DNA from: Prinia subflava
Taxonomy: Eukaryota; Chordata; Aves; Passeriformes; Cisticolidae
Assembly (NCBI RefSeq): GCF_021018805.1
Contig: NC_086248.1
Span: 56,549,485-56,613,484 of the forward strand
Reading direction: 5' to 3'
Length of the DNA stretch: 64,000 bases
A program made the translations under genes and the position numbers. Shown here in pieces: positions 48,731 through 61,070 of the stretch (its first letter is position 1; each line of letters opens with the position of its first letter). The notes below the pieces were generated by a model that was not told the DNA's origin, ran no database searches, and worked only from the letters and a program-made list of their open reading frames with translations.

Positions 48731-50825
48731 GAGTCCAGAAGATGAAAAAAGGTGTAACCAGTGACATAAATTCTTCATCTTTTCTTCCTAGTTATTCACT
48801 GCATGGTCTTGGGCACTTTCTATATATTAACATGGCACAGAAATGCTTTAAAGCTTTGTTTGTGTATAGGCAGCAGATTAAGATACCTGGATGGAAAGGA
48901 CAACTACTCCTGATTGCTGCTGTCAAGAAGCATGGGCTGAAGTCAGGTGGCACCTGGGTCAGGCAGGGTTTGTAGAAGCCTGGCTTCCCAGAGGGGTGTC
49001 AAGAGAGTGAGTGCCAGTCTGGCTTTTCCTGCAGAAGCAGTCAGACTCATTCCACAAAAACAGTGTGAAAAAGGGAAAAGTGGGTGCTGCGGGGAGAAAA
49101 CAGATTAAGCAACCCCAGAGCATGGAAGCATTCAAAAATCATTACTCCTGTGTTCTGTCACATCTTTTGCCACAGTGAGAGACAAGTAGGAGACAAAAAT
49201 CTTCTTCCTGGTCCTCAGGAATGGACAAATCTGAAAAAAACTCAAAATTAAGGGAAGATCTGAAACAAGACTAGGCTTTGACATGGGAGATTGACTAATC
49301 TGGGTGAAAATAAGTACTGGAGGACAGTTTGAGAGAATTAAGGAAAAATAATGAGAAATCATTTAAAAAGGATTATAATTATCTAGTGATAATTGATCTA
49401 GTGAGTTACTGGTGTCTGCTGAATCAGCCAAGAAAAGTAGAAAAGTATTTTCTCGTCTTTTACTCTAGAAAAAGCAATGAGAACTTGTTTATTTAGAGCA
49501 CAGGAAGAAACAAGTCTTTGGCTGTTGTGGAGATTGTAGCACATCAGATGAGAAGGTTATGAAAGTTCAAACACACAAAATTTGTCAGCTTCCTCACCTC
49601 CCATTTTGGAGCTAAGTGCACACCATGCTAGATGTACACGCAGGGGTGTTGCAGGAAAAGTGCAATGGTTGGTTTTAAAATAGCACCAACCCTTCCTATC
49701 TTACCGGCATTGACTGCAGGGAGAGGCACACCCACCCAGACCTGCTTTGTGCTTCAAATATTTTACTGGTCTGACTATTTAGATTAGAGATGGAATTTCT
49801 TTTTAACTGGAATTGCCGTGGGAGTAAAAGCCCTCAGGTAGAGGCCTCTGTACAGGCACATAAATATGACCATATTAATGGTCATTCAACATTCCTTTCA
49901 GTTTCCATATGGAATTAGGCAAAGCAGTATAAAATAATACCATATTTCTAACCTACACAAGTGCAGAGACTGCTGTATTATTTTAAGTTCAGCATGCAGC
50001 GGTTAGGTTTTCTGGATTTATCACTATGCATGGATGGAAATGGCTGTGTCACCTTACTAAAGTTAGGTTTGCTCACAGCAGCTGAGGGTATAAACTGTGT
50101 CTGACCATACTGTTCAATCTGTGTCCAAAGCCAAGCTTTACCTTGTGTGTTAAGTTGATTCCAACCTGACCATTTAATCTGGCTGTCCTCTCTCTGGTGT
50201 CTTTGGACTGTCTCTAGATTACTCCTTTGGCAAAAAGAAAGGTCAAAACTGATGATCCAATTGCAGTGAATTTAATTCACTTACACCATTGCTTAATAAA
50301 GGCTGACCAGTCATTATTAATTCCATCATTGCTGTTTCAAAGTAGACCTTTGTAAGACCTGTTGAATGTTGCACAGGCATTGCATGACCCTCGCAGACAC
50401 GCTCTGGGATGGACTGTAGCTGGCCAGAAAATACCCTACAGGGGCAGAGAGTCACACCTGGGCACAGCCTACTCAAGGGATCTTTGTGGCAGGAGCAAGA
50501 TGACAGCAGCTGAAAGACAGAGCTTTGGGCTGTGATGATCCTGTCTCAGGAAAAGGAGGAAGAGGAGCCATGCAGTGCTATAGCTGGGGGCTGCAGGGAG
50601 GGACCTGATGCTGCTGGTGCCAGTGCCAGCAGGGAAGGCAGTGGTGGCCTCTTCTCTAGATTGTCCTGGCCCTTCTGACATTCCTTTCTCTCATTCCCGA
50701 AAGGTAACCTCAGATCCCAAATCTCTCAGCATCGCTTTCCAGGTGACCTTTGCCAGAGGGCTGGGCCATTTGCTGACTCTCCACTCTTCCCAGCTGAGGA
50801 GCAGCTCTGGACCATAACAGCCTGA
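48731..50825. other. Non-coding stretch with a palindrome-bearing AT-rich segment
   Basis: No gene was recognised. Within 49865-49914 lie the near-palindrome TGACCATATTAATGGTCA and the perfect 12-bp palindrome TTCCATATGGAA (49903-49914). They sit in a motif-dense AT-rich segment that could be a conserved regulatory element; this is speculative. Confidence 0.5.
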
Positions 50826-51172
50826 ATCATAGAGTCACAGAATGGTTTGGGTCAGAAGGGACCTTAAAGATCATCTCATTCCAACCCTCCTATATGCTGT
50901 CGTGGTCAGTGACCATCTTCCACTGTCACATCTTCTCATTCACTTCCAAGTCACATCTTCCACTAGACTGGGTTGCCTAAAGCTTCCAGGATTGGAGCAT
51001 CCAGAATTTCTCTGGGCAACTTGCTCCAGTGCCTCTCTACCCTCACAGTAAAGAATTTTTTCCTAATATCTAATTTAAACCTACCCTCTTTCATTTTGGA
51101 GCCATTCTCCCATGTTCTATCACTATATGTTTTTGTTAAGAGTTGCTCCCCAGCTTTTTGTAGCTCCTTTTA
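50826..51172 (-). mobile_element. CR1 LINE 3' portion, antisense
   Basis: It opens with AATCATAGAGTCACAGAATG and AAGGGACCTTAAAGATCATC, then GGGTTGCCTAAAGCTTCC and GGAGCATCCAGAATTTCTC, then CTCACAGTAAAGAATTTTTTCC and CTAATTTAAACCTACCCTC. These are the antisense landmarks of the CR1 3' region in the right order. The sequence just after TCATTCCAACCC carries a small local duplication (CATCTTCCACT / CACATCTTC). It is 5'-truncated near TTGTAGCTCC. Confidence 0.93.
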
Positions 51173-52721
51173 GCTAATGCATCTAGGGTGAATCCCAGGA
51201 AGACCTGGGAGGAGGCTGGTACTTGAGAAGGAGGTTTCCCTAGAGCAACGGGATGGATTCTCCACCGCACTGCCGCCTGCTTGGAGCAAGAGAGAAAGTG
51301 ATCCTGCTTGGAGTGCAGTGGAAACAGGCATCAGGGGATCTCTTCAGGTTTATCACTGGTTGGTTATTTTATAAACCTCTATGTGTGGGCTATGGATCTG
51401 GCCTGAGCCCAACTCACAGTATATTGTGTGTGGGATCTGAATTGTGCTGTGCAGCGTGCAATCTGCCTCTGGTGTCATGCATGGTGGGAAAAGGCTGTTC
51501 TTCTCCCCTGGGCACACTAAAGTTGGGTGCATATATTCAGGTGAAGGGATTATCTGAATGAGCTGCGTTATCAAACCCAGCAGCAAAGCTGTGCCTGCAC
51601 ATTGAAATCAACTGTGTCACTCTGGTTTAAAATTAGGAGAGGGAGAATCAGTCCTGACTTGAACTGGGTCCTGAAAAAATGTATGCATGACATTCTCTGC
51701 TACATGAGCTGTTCTGCAAGCTCAGCAGAACCAGTCACCCACTGCACTTCTACCAACATAAATTTGCCAACAGCAGCTTTCCCGACTCCTGCCAGCACAG
51801 GGGTTCTTTTCCTCTTCACATCTTCTGTCTCCAGCAGAGACCAGGAGCAAGGCCTCAGCCACAGCCAGTATATGATCTTGTGTGTAGTGATGTCCTGCTC
51901 TGAACATGCATGGACAAGGTTTTCCTTGAGGAGCCACAGACCAGGCTGTACTTGCACCATGCAGAAATCATGGAGGCAAGGGAAGGAGGGTAACACAGAG
52001 CTTCTCTCTGCCCAGCTCTGAAGATGAATGTTAACGGTGTCCTCATTCCATATGTGCCTCCTACATTGTCCTAATGGGTTGTCAAGGAAAAAGCACCAGT
52101 GCCTGAATGAAAAAATATGTTTACACACCTCTTTAATCCAGTCCCAACCAAACATCCATCATTTGCAGCAGTCAGCAGTACACGCAAATAAAGGGTTTAT
52201 TTCTGTGTTACACCATCTCTCCGTAATTATGGAGTGTTTGTGAAGTGCAGCATTTCTGTCTGCATGTTTGAAGAAGTGAGGGATCTGCCATTTTCTCCAT
52301 TTCCTACTGTATCACCAACATTTTCCTTTCTGTCCACACGTCATTAGCTGCCTCCCTTCTACCAGACAACCAACTCCATTAAGATAATTTTTTGAAAGAA
52401 AAAAGCAAAGATGAAGCTGCTTGTGAAGTACCTTCACAGACACTAAGAGAGGTGTCTGGCAAGTCACCATTTGCTACTCTGTCATCTTTCTCACCTGTAA
52501 GTCTAGGACACCTTGAAATAAAACATAATGATGTAAACCAGAGTTTAGAACCAGGAAAGAACTTTACAAATTATTACTATTTTGCTGTCAAACAGTTACA
52601 GAAATGTTACTTAGAACTCCTATGGAATCACTATAGAAAGAGAGTCAGGAGTAACTGAATTTCAGAGTGATAGGAGAACCTTGCAGGTTTTCTCCACTCT
52701 TCATTCAGTTCCTCCTTCTCT
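51173..52721. other. Non-coding stretch
   Basis: A 151-codon minus-strand frame (51700-52155) and overlapping frames occur in moderately GC-rich sequence. No known domain was recognised, and the several overlapping open frames on both strands point to composition rather than coding. Confidence 0.45.
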
Positions 52722-52944
52722 ATAGGACGCAGTCTTATGCTCCATCAAGGAAAATTTAGGTTGGATATTAGGAAAAAGTTTTTTATTGAAAGAGTGATAA
52801 AGAACTGGAATGGTCTGCCCAGGGAGGTGGTGGAGTCACCATCCCTGGATGTGGCACTCGGTGCCATGGTTTACTTGAGGTGTTCGGACACGGGTTGGAC
52901 TTGATGATCTTGAAGGTCTCTTTCAACCTAGTGATTCTGTGATA
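52722..52944 (+). mobile_element. CR1 LINE 3' portion
   Basis: GGTTGGATATTAGGAAAAAG, then GAACTGGAATGGTCTGCCC, AGGGAGGTGGTGGAGTCACC, TGGACTTGATGATCTTGAAG and a GTGATTCTGTGAT tail. This covers the last part of the coding region and the 3' untranslated region. It is 5'-truncated and well preserved. Confidence 0.93.
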
Positions 52945-54496
52945 GGATGCTGGAAAGAGGATGAGTTCATACTACCAAACAGAAATTGAAGCTGTGGAAA
53001 AAAGCACCAAAACCTACAAAATTTAGAAATGAAGAGACAAAATATACAAATGTCAAAAACACAAAAATGTCAATAGTTAGCTTTGTACCTACACAACCCT
53101 TTAATGAAAATTTCATCAAAGTCTTTTGCAAAATAAATACTAATGACATCTACTTTACATTTATCCAATGCACTTCATAAAGCTGTCTATTAAGATTCCT
53201 GGGCTATTTTATTCCATGTATTTGCAAAATGGTTAAATGGAGACATTTGGATTCAAATGCAACAGCAGTAAAATAGAAAAATAGAAGGGATAACAGAAAA
53301 AAAACCCCAGCATTTGATTTTAATTAATAATTTTATAGCAATAAGCTAACTTAGCATCTTAAATTACAAAGAAAAGCAAAATAGATGAGATATGCATATC
53401 TTCTGATCTTTACAGATATTACTCCTATTTTGTTACAGTCTTTCAGGTGCTTATTTTCCTTTTAGTCTTAACAATTAACTACAAAGTTGTAAAACCTGCA
53501 CATCACAGGTTTGTTTGCTGCTATGACCTCTGACAGGAGTTTTCAGCACATGGATCACCTGCACTTTTTTGTTTAAAATGCTGTTGCTTCTTTTTCTTGT
53601 GTGACTTTATACATCTTGATTCCCAAGTAATTTATTTTCTTAGCGGGAACCACACAAACTTGTCATACCTGAGAAAAGAATTGCTTTGTTTACAAAACCA
53701 TTTTTAATAGAGCAATTTAAATTTGACCTAGTAAAATATCAAGTGTTTTCTTATCTGTCAGCAATAGTATTCTTCTTACCAAGTTATGCAGCCATTAGGA
53801 CAACTGAGACGTAGCATGCCTCTGTGTGATTATGATGTCAATTATTTATTAGTACTGCGGCTGCAATATTGTCCCTGGAGGATTCCTATAATTGAAGTTA
53901 CCACTTTCAACAGCTTAATCACTTGAAGCTCTTTGGATACAAAATTACATAATAATCTAATTAACTGGAAAGGGATGTAAGTATTTCAGATTTCTCTTTG
54001 ACAAAAACACTAGCAGTGTCCCTCATGTTAGATACATTTCTGTGGAGTAAGTAAAGCAGTGGTATAGGACCCCTGTAAAATCATACAGTTCTCCAATTAC
54101 ACTCGTCACAGAAAGCTTGAATGAGGCACAGAAACCCATTGCTGCCTGAAGGAGCACTGGTTTTGGAAACATTACTCTGCTGCTCCTCACGCACACACAC
54201 AAGCTGGAGCGAATGTCACTGAAGTCATCTGGGACCCCAGCGAGCAGCTATAAGGCAACTATTTCCTGTGCTCGTGTCATTTCTGTGACACAGCTGCAAT
54301 TTCAGCTCAGGAGAGTTTTCCCAGACCCTTTTTTCTTGCCAGAAAAGAAGAACAAGGCAAACTATGAAATGGTTGGCTGCCTTTCTACCATAACTTTTTT
54401 ATAGAACTAATTTTCAGGTTTTTTCAGGCTTTTTGGAGATGTCTGTCCACAATCTTTGGGAAGGTAAAAAACCTTTTATCAGTTACCAGCAAAACT
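52945..54496. other. Non-coding AT-rich stretch, possible conserved element
   Basis: No gene was seen. The segment 53770-53990 is dense in homeodomain-type cores (ATTA and TAAT) and reads like conserved non-coding vertebrate DNA. That impression cannot be verified from one sequence. Confidence 0.45.
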
Positions 54497-54558
54497 ATAC
54501 TTGGACTTGATGCCCTTAAAGGCCTTTCCAACATAAATTATTCTTTCCTTCTATGAAA
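54497..54558 (+). mobile_element. CR1 LINE 3' tail, diverged
   Basis: CTTGGACTTGATGCCCTTAA, GGCCTTTCCAACATAAATTA and a decayed TTCTATGA end identify a short CR1 3' terminus. Confidence 0.75.
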
Positions 54559-55444
54559 ACAACACTTCTGATGACATGACTTCAATAGAAGAGTGCACAT
54601 ATGTTACACACAGTGCTGATTTTATGCAATGCTATTCCATCATGGGTTAAAAACGTGTGGAGAGCAGCTACTCAAACATGGATTAGAAATGCCAAACCTT
54701 GTCTGGAATCTTTAAATAACATTATTACAAAAGCTACTCTTTCAGCTGTGATAGGAAAGAGCCATGTAAATGAATATAGTTTTCCCCTTTATCTTGGCAT
54801 TTCACTCTTTATTTTCTCTTATGAATATTCATTCATGTTGATTTGGGCTTGGGTCTCTTGACTGGCATTTGCCTGAATGCAAAGTAGATAGAAAAAATTG
54901 CCGACTTATAGAAAGGAATTTGCTTTAGTCTTACCAGTGTCACAAGATACAGGATATCAGAGAATCAAGCCCTTAAGTTCTGCTTAGCAGATAAGAAGAG
55001 CCCATCTTGCCACAGGAAAGCCTGTTCTACCAGCTCAGCTACACCTTTTCTCACTTCTTTCTTCATTATCTCTACTTAGCCAACTTGGCTATTGAGGAGA
55101 ACAGAGCTGAATGAAAAAAAAAAGCACATACAGACCAATGTATGGAGACCCTTGAATATTACTTGCATCTGAAATTAATTTACTCTGGCCACCTGAGGGT
55201 GTTTATCCACCTAAGGAGCAGGAAAAGCACCATCTTACCTAGCCAAGCAAGACTGAAGAACAAGGCTCACATGCAAAGGACATGCAGGGAATCTGTTCAT
55301 GGTTATTTTAGCAGCACCTGAAGGAATCAGTGGGACTGAGATCCTGATGTGCTGTACAAACACTGAGCAAAGGTACCTCCCAACTCCAAGGGCTGACAGC
55401 CTAATGAGGCAAGAGAAACAAACAAAGGCAGGAGACTACACACA
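54559..55444. other. Non-coding stretch
   Basis: No gene or repeat was recognised. Confidence 0.5.
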
Positions 55445-55512
55445 AATGGAGGGTTGTACTAGATGACCTGCAAAGGTCCCTTCCAACACAACCTATCCTA
55501 TAAGTCTATGAA
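55445..55512 (+). mobile_element. CR1 LINE 3' tail
   Basis: GGAGGGTTGTACTAGATGAC, GCAAAGGTCCCTTCCAACAC and a TAAGTCTATGAA end match the CR1 3' untranslated region. Only the terminal part remains. Confidence 0.8.
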
Positions 55513-57384
55513 AACACAATGTAAGTGTGAGCCTATAGTTGTATTTCAGTCTCAGGGACTGCAGACCTGAGTGAGGAAGTGTTGTTTAGTGTTGGCTTTC
55601 CTCCCATGGCCCCACAGCCAAATGTAAAGCTGCAGACAGCTCTGCTCCTGATGTACCACAGCACCACACCACAGACATGAAGCTCTTCTTTAGGACAATA
55701 TTGTTCTCTGAAAAGTCCAACATGTTAAGCATGCAAGCAACACACAGTCCTTTCTACTTCAACATTTTTGATCGGACCTGCCACCAGAAAAAAGTAGTAG
55801 AGTTACCAATGCAGCTTAGCCCATGCATATCCTGAATCCCAAACGATGGAAAGAGGTCTGAACAACCATGTGACTGCCAGAGGGGCTGCCACAACAAAAG
55901 AATAGTAACCATATCCATCAAAGCACAGGTCAATGACTTTTTACTTACTATGAGCTCAAAGCCCTTTTAAACTTAATATATTTTTTAAAATTAGCTGGTG
56001 ATTGAACATATGTTGCAAAAACACCACATCAAAGTGCCACCTTGAGTGTCTTGAGTGTCCATAAACGTTCCATGACAGCAGCAGAGGAAACTGTCTCCTG
56101 GTAATGCACATTAAGTTCCTGCAGAGTTCAGGCCTGATTTTTCTAGTGTTTAGGTCATACACCATGCTCTGTTTTAGATAAAACCTACCCACACTACAGG
56201 GGAGACACCAAGAAATATTAATGTAGGCATTCACAGTGCAGAAAAAAAAATTGCTTCAGTTCAAACAGAACAAAACAACAGTCACCCGAGGACAAGGGAA
56301 AGGACAGCAGGTTCATTTGGCTACCCATCAAGGCCTTAGTGTTATTACACAGTGAGATCTTGCTGTGTTATTGTGTCTTCATTAAGCTGAGTTTGGGTTT
56401 ATGTTGTTGGATTTGATACAAATTTGTGGACATAATAGCATAATTAAATTAAGAAATTAATTTATGTAAATATAAATAAAAATTCATTGTATTCTTATTG
56501 CTCCTGTTACCAAATTCTGAACTTTGCTGTCTTGTCCAGCTTTCCTCACACCATTCTTTCTCAAAATCTTCTTCTACAGTGGGTTTTTTGGTCAAAAAGA
56601 TAAAATCTCATCCCTTCTGCAGAGCTCTGCATTTAATAGGTGCAAGTTTTCAAAATCTGACTTCTGCTTTTTTGAAGGACGTGATAAATTGCTGTAGACG
56701 AAGACACTGAGATGGCAAACACATGACTGAGGCTTGCTGGGTTTTGATGATGGAGTGTCACATGCTGCCAAGCTGTCTCTAAACAAGATCATTTCTACAG
56801 TAATAGCAGCTGAGATGTGAAACACAGATTAGACAACTTGTTGTTTTGAGGTATATTTTTCTTCTGAAGATCTGATATGAAAAGAGAAATCTGGAGAAAA
56901 AGTAGAATAAAATGTTGATGTGATGTTGTTTTTCTCTTTGAATGGGAGAGTAGAAAGATTTGGAAACATGTTTCAAATCTTCACTACTGGAGCTGAAATA
57001 CATAAAAGATCAGAGCAAAAATCGTAAAAGGATTTTCAGATCCCGTTTTGTTTAGAGAAGTTATAAGGAAAAACCTTCATTATGAAGGCATAACAAAGGT
57101 TATTTTCTTGCATAAAATGTTTGATTTTATTGTGTTTGTGTACACAATGCCTAAGTTTCCCTCCAGCTACAGCATTTTGCCTATGACGATAAAGCACTGT
57201 GTGGGTACATAAGACTACTAGAAAGTCTGGTATTAGACCAGTATTAATCTCAAACCTTAACACTGAGCTAACCTCACTGGAGTGCATAGACAGAGACATC
57301 CTTTTACAGACAATTTTCTAGAAGCGTATTTGTTCTCTGTATTCATTATAGCATTGTCAGCTTATGAACACTAAGGTGATAGCA
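55513..57384. other. Non-coding AT-rich stretch
   Basis: No gene was seen. It contains a direct repeat of TTGAGTGTC near 56042 and an A/T-rich segment at 56424-56490. Confidence 0.5.
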
Positions 57385-58412
57385 AGAACTGGCTGAATGG
57401 CAGAGCTCAAAGGTTGTGATCAGCACAGTAGAATCCAGATGGGGGCCTGTAATCAGTGGCATTCCTTAGGGATCAATAGCGGGTCCAGCTTTATTCATGT
57501 TGTTTACCAATGACCTGGACAAAGGGATGGCATTTACCCTCAGCAAGTTTGGTGATGATATGAAACTGGGGCAGTGGCTGATACACCTGAGGACTGTGCT
57601 GCCATTCAGCTGGACCTTGACACCCTGGAAAACTGGGTGGAGAGAAATTTAGTGAGGTTCATCAAGGCCAAGTGCAGGATCCTGCACCTTGGGAGGAATA
57701 ACCCCAAGTGCCTGCATAGGTTGGGAGCTGACCTCCTAAAGAGAAGCTCTGTGGAGAAGGACCTCCACAGAGGCAGTCTTGATGATCAGCTGACCATGAG
57801 CCAGCAGTGCCTTTTGGCCAGGAGAGCCAGTGTTATCCTGGGGTGAATCAGGAAGAGTGGGACCAGCAGGGAGGTGATCCTGCCCCTCTACTCAGCCCTA
57901 GTGAGGGCACATCTGGAAAGCTCTGCAAAATTCTAGGCTCTTCAGTACAAGAAACAAAAGATATGATTGGAGAGGGTCCAGTGGGGAGCCAGGAAATTGA
58001 TGAGGAATCTGGAGTATCACTCTTATGGGGAGACACTGCAGGAACTGGGCCTGTTTAGTCTGGAGAAGAGAGGATTGAGAGGGGATATCATCAATACACA
58101 CAAATATCTCAAAAGCAAGTGCCAAGAGGATGGTGACTCTTTTCAGTGGTGCCCAGCAAAAGGACGAGGTGCAATGGCCATAAACTAAAACACAAGAAAT
58201 TTCACCTCAACATGAGACGAACTTCTTTCGGTTGAGGGTAGCAGAGTGCTGGAACAGGCTGCCCAGGGACGTCATGGAGTCTTCCTCTCTGGAGACATTC
58301 AGAATTCATCTGGACACACGCCTGTCACCTCTAGGTGACTCTGACATGGCAGGGGGTAGGACTAGATGTTCTCCAGAGATCCTTTCCAACCCAAGCGATT
58401 CTATGATTCTGC
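57385..58412 (+). mobile_element. CR1 LINE, about 1.0 kb, 5'-truncated
   Basis: The longest CR1 copy in the window, running from within the reverse-transcriptase palm region through the C-terminal coding region and 3' untranslated region to a CGATTCTATGATTCTG tail. Landmarks include GGCTGAATGGCAGAGC, TGACCTGGACAAAGGGAT, GCACCTTGGGAGGAATAACC, CTGCCCAGGGACGTCATGG and GGACTAGATGTTCTCC. Several indels and missing blocks relative to the family break the frame, so it is inactive. The N-terminal endonuclease region is not present. Confidence 0.95.
57548..58330 (+). pseudogene. CR1 ORF2 reverse-transcriptase remnant, frameshifted
   Basis: The catalytic box, normally FADD in this family, reads F-G-D-D at 57548-57559. 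Frame pieces follow: 57574-57846 (LENWVERNL, CRILHLGRNNP, LTMSQQCL), 57967-58188 (LGLFSLEKRGLRGDI) and, in another frame, 58232-58330 (ECWNRLPRDVMES). At least two frame changes, a stop after VILG and a local replacement after EKDLH make a functional protein impossible. It is the residue of a LINE replication protein, not a host gene. Confidence 0.9.
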
Positions 58413-60787
58413 GAACTTTCTTTTAAAGTTAAAAATAAATGGCATTTATGCCTTCTATTTGCAACACTTGAATTTTGTTCAGAGATATGCCAGCAAGACA
58501 AATTACCTGTAAGTACTTTACATTGCCCTATACATTTACTAATGCCTATATTTATCATTATGCAGAGGAAAAAAAATTGAACACATCTAGGTATATATAC
58601 CTATGGCATGGGCAGTATGCCATTTCCACTTGCTGACAGGCAAGATATTACTTGATGTTAAATAAACAAATAAAGCTTCATTTCTTTGACTAGATATTTC
58701 ATTTCCTCTCATATTTTTACTTCTGTTGTTATTTTTAGCCCCAAGAGACTTTTTAAGTAGGGATTGTTTCCTTGAATTTACAGTTATTTAAAATATTGTA
58801 CCTCTAAATGTCCCCCCAGGCAGACAACCATAAAGGGAAAAGCAGAATAGAGCTGCCAAATATTCACAGGACTATAAAGGAGCCCTATGGATCCCAGATG
58901 TGAAGATGTTTGTTCTTAGCAGAAAATTTTGCATCCAGGGAACTAAAGGACAGAAAATACATGGTACTCCAAGAAACTGTCATCTCAGATCATTGCTCTG
59001 GGCCAAGGTAACTCAGTCAAGAAAACTCAGCTTATGATGCAAGACAGATCTTCTGAAACTAGCTCTTAAAAGGGAGTCTTCTTTGCTCCCTTATTTTTAC
59101 GTAAGGGAAGAAGAAAACTTAGTCCCTCTATGAAGCAATTTGAAAGGCAAGATGGTTTGTTGAGCTGGCCAGAACATGCTGATCTGATTCATGGATGTCA
59201 TCTCTGGGATGACATCAAGACACACTCCCTGCCTTGTGGTCTCAGTGCTAAACTTGCATCAAGTATCCTCTGATCCTCTGTCATCTCACTGCGGGCATGA
59301 ACCAGTGTGGGTGTCATCACTGTTTAAAAAGAGCCCCAGAGTAACAGCTGAGAACTACAATTCCCCAAAAAGACAAGTCAGGATGGAGCCTGAACATGTT
59401 ATGGGATAGTCCAAGGCAACAGATCATAGTCATGGCCAGTCACCAACACTTGGTCTGCCAGGATGAGGAAATTCTTTGGTTGAGAGGTGAGATTAAAAAA
59501 AATCAGACATAATAGCAGAATTGTGAAAATGAAAGACAACCAAGGGACTTGGGTGACCAGCTCAGACAGAAGGCAGGGAGATTAATTTCCCTCTGATTCA
59601 AAAATATTTTAATATGGTGTCTTGCTCAGCACCGAGAAAGTTGACATTAGAAAATGTGATGCATAATTTAGAAAAAGAATAGGAATATAAAAGCACTACA
59701 AAAACCCCTTTATTCCACTGAGACTTCTCTTTTCCATGCACCACATTCACAAAGAAAAATGATACAGGGTAGTTGTGGCTGAGGACTGTGGACCCCCTCA
59801 TCTCTTGAGATCTGCATACCCCGTGACATATGATACTCTCTGTGTTTGACGCCCACTGCTCATAACACATGAGAGGAGGGTGGCCATGTCATCATGGGTA
59901 CATCTTCTAAAAATAACTACTTTGCAGCTGGACTGTCTCTCTCACAGTTTGCTCCAGCCTTTAAATGGAATATTAGCAGCTTGTTCTCCACAAGTTACTG
60001 TCATGCCCCATTTCCTTGGGATTTTTTCAAAGCAGTGACTAGAGCTCATGCAGATGTTCTCAGTGGAGTTAACCACTGGATTCTTAATAGCAGCAAACAT
60101 TGTAATCCAGCTGTATTTTTTTTAACGAAGCAGAGCTCTCTGAAGTGAAAGACCAATGAAAAGTTGATAAAATACTAAGTTGAATGAAGAAAGAATGAAG
60201 AATACATCACAGGAAAATAAAAAATAAAGCAATTTGAGATTTCTCAGGGGAGAGTGACAAGAAAAAACAGAGAGAAGGGGGAAGCCTAAAATACAGGAGG
60301 AATATAATGGGAGAAGAAGGGACCATCAGTACATGCAGCCAGAAGAATATGGTAAGGCAAATACCATTCACACTCACAGGAGCATGAAATTATAATTACC
60401 GCAATTCATGTAGGATCTTCATAAGCCCTGGAGCAAAGACATTGCCTGTGGAACTATGCAGACCACTGCTGAACTGTAGGAGAGTTATGCTCCTGTCTTT
60501 CCCCTGAAATGCTGTTTCCTGGGGAACCACAGCAGGGTAATACTGTGATGAGGGAGGTTACACTTAGAGATGATCCTACTGATTATAAAGTCCATGAGGG
60601 AATGTGGCAGGCCAAGCAAACCCTGAAGCTCTGGTCTAGGACTGCCAGAGTAACTTCAGGTTCATGCAGGGTGAGCAGAGGAACAAGGGGAACAAGACAA
60701 AAAGATTGTATCTGCAGAATTATTTATTATGCTCTGAAGCTATAAACAAACATGTGAGAGGCATACATTCCAAACTGAAGTGCATTC
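58413..60787. other. Non-coding stretch
   Basis: No gene was recognised. A ZNF143-type motif lies at 59354-59365. Reading frames up to 90 codons have no motif. Confidence 0.5.
59354..59365 (+). promoter_or_regulatory. ZNF143/STAF-type motif
   Basis: ACTACAATTCCC matches the core of the ZNF143 (STAF) binding site, usually found in promoters and at chromatin loop anchors. There is no CpG island or exon signal nearby, so it may be a stray match. Confidence 0.4.
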
Positions 60788-60811
60788 ATCATTATTGCTA
60801 GCAATAATGAT
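60788..60811. other. 24-bp perfect palindrome
   Basis: The arm ATCATTATTGCT is followed directly by its exact reverse complement, with no loop. All twelve base pairs were checked. Each arm holds an ATTATTG core and the centre is GCTAGC. Perfect palindromes this long are unexpected by chance in 64 kb outside simple repeats. Confidence 0.92.
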
Positions 60812-60910
60812 TAAAATAATTCTTTGTACTTCCAATACAAGTGCAAATGTCAGGGAAAAAAAACCCACCTGAAAACATGAGAATATGATAACGAATTTAG
60901 CTTAAAACAA

Positions 60911-61070
60911 ACCCTGTGAAATAGGCACCCTTATCTGCACAATACAGAGGAGGAAATGTTGGCATGGGCAGATTGAAGTTTGCCCAGGGCCAAGCAGGAA
61001 ACCCAGGGAACAGATGAATAAAGTCCCAAGCTCATGAATGCCAGCCCTCTGCCTCAGTCACAAGATCATT
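60911..61070 (-). mobile_element. MIR-like ancient SINE, longest copy here
   Basis: The plus strand shows the antisense MIR pattern in order: TGAAATAGGCACCCTTATC, ATACAGAGGAGGAAATG, GAAGTTTGCCCAGGGCCAAG, CAGGAAACCCAGGGA, then the tRNA-derived part CCAAGCTCATGAATGCCAGC. Core and tRNA-derived regions are both present over about 160 bp. It could instead belong to a related CORE-SINE family. Confidence 0.65.

Noticed and set aside
51700..52155. 151-codon minus-strand frame as a gene
   Set aside because: Several overlapping open frames on both strands indicate composition effects; the translation matches nothing I know.
57574..57846. 90-codon plus-strand frame as a host gene
   Set aside because: It is CR1 reverse-transcriptase sequence inside a truncated LINE.
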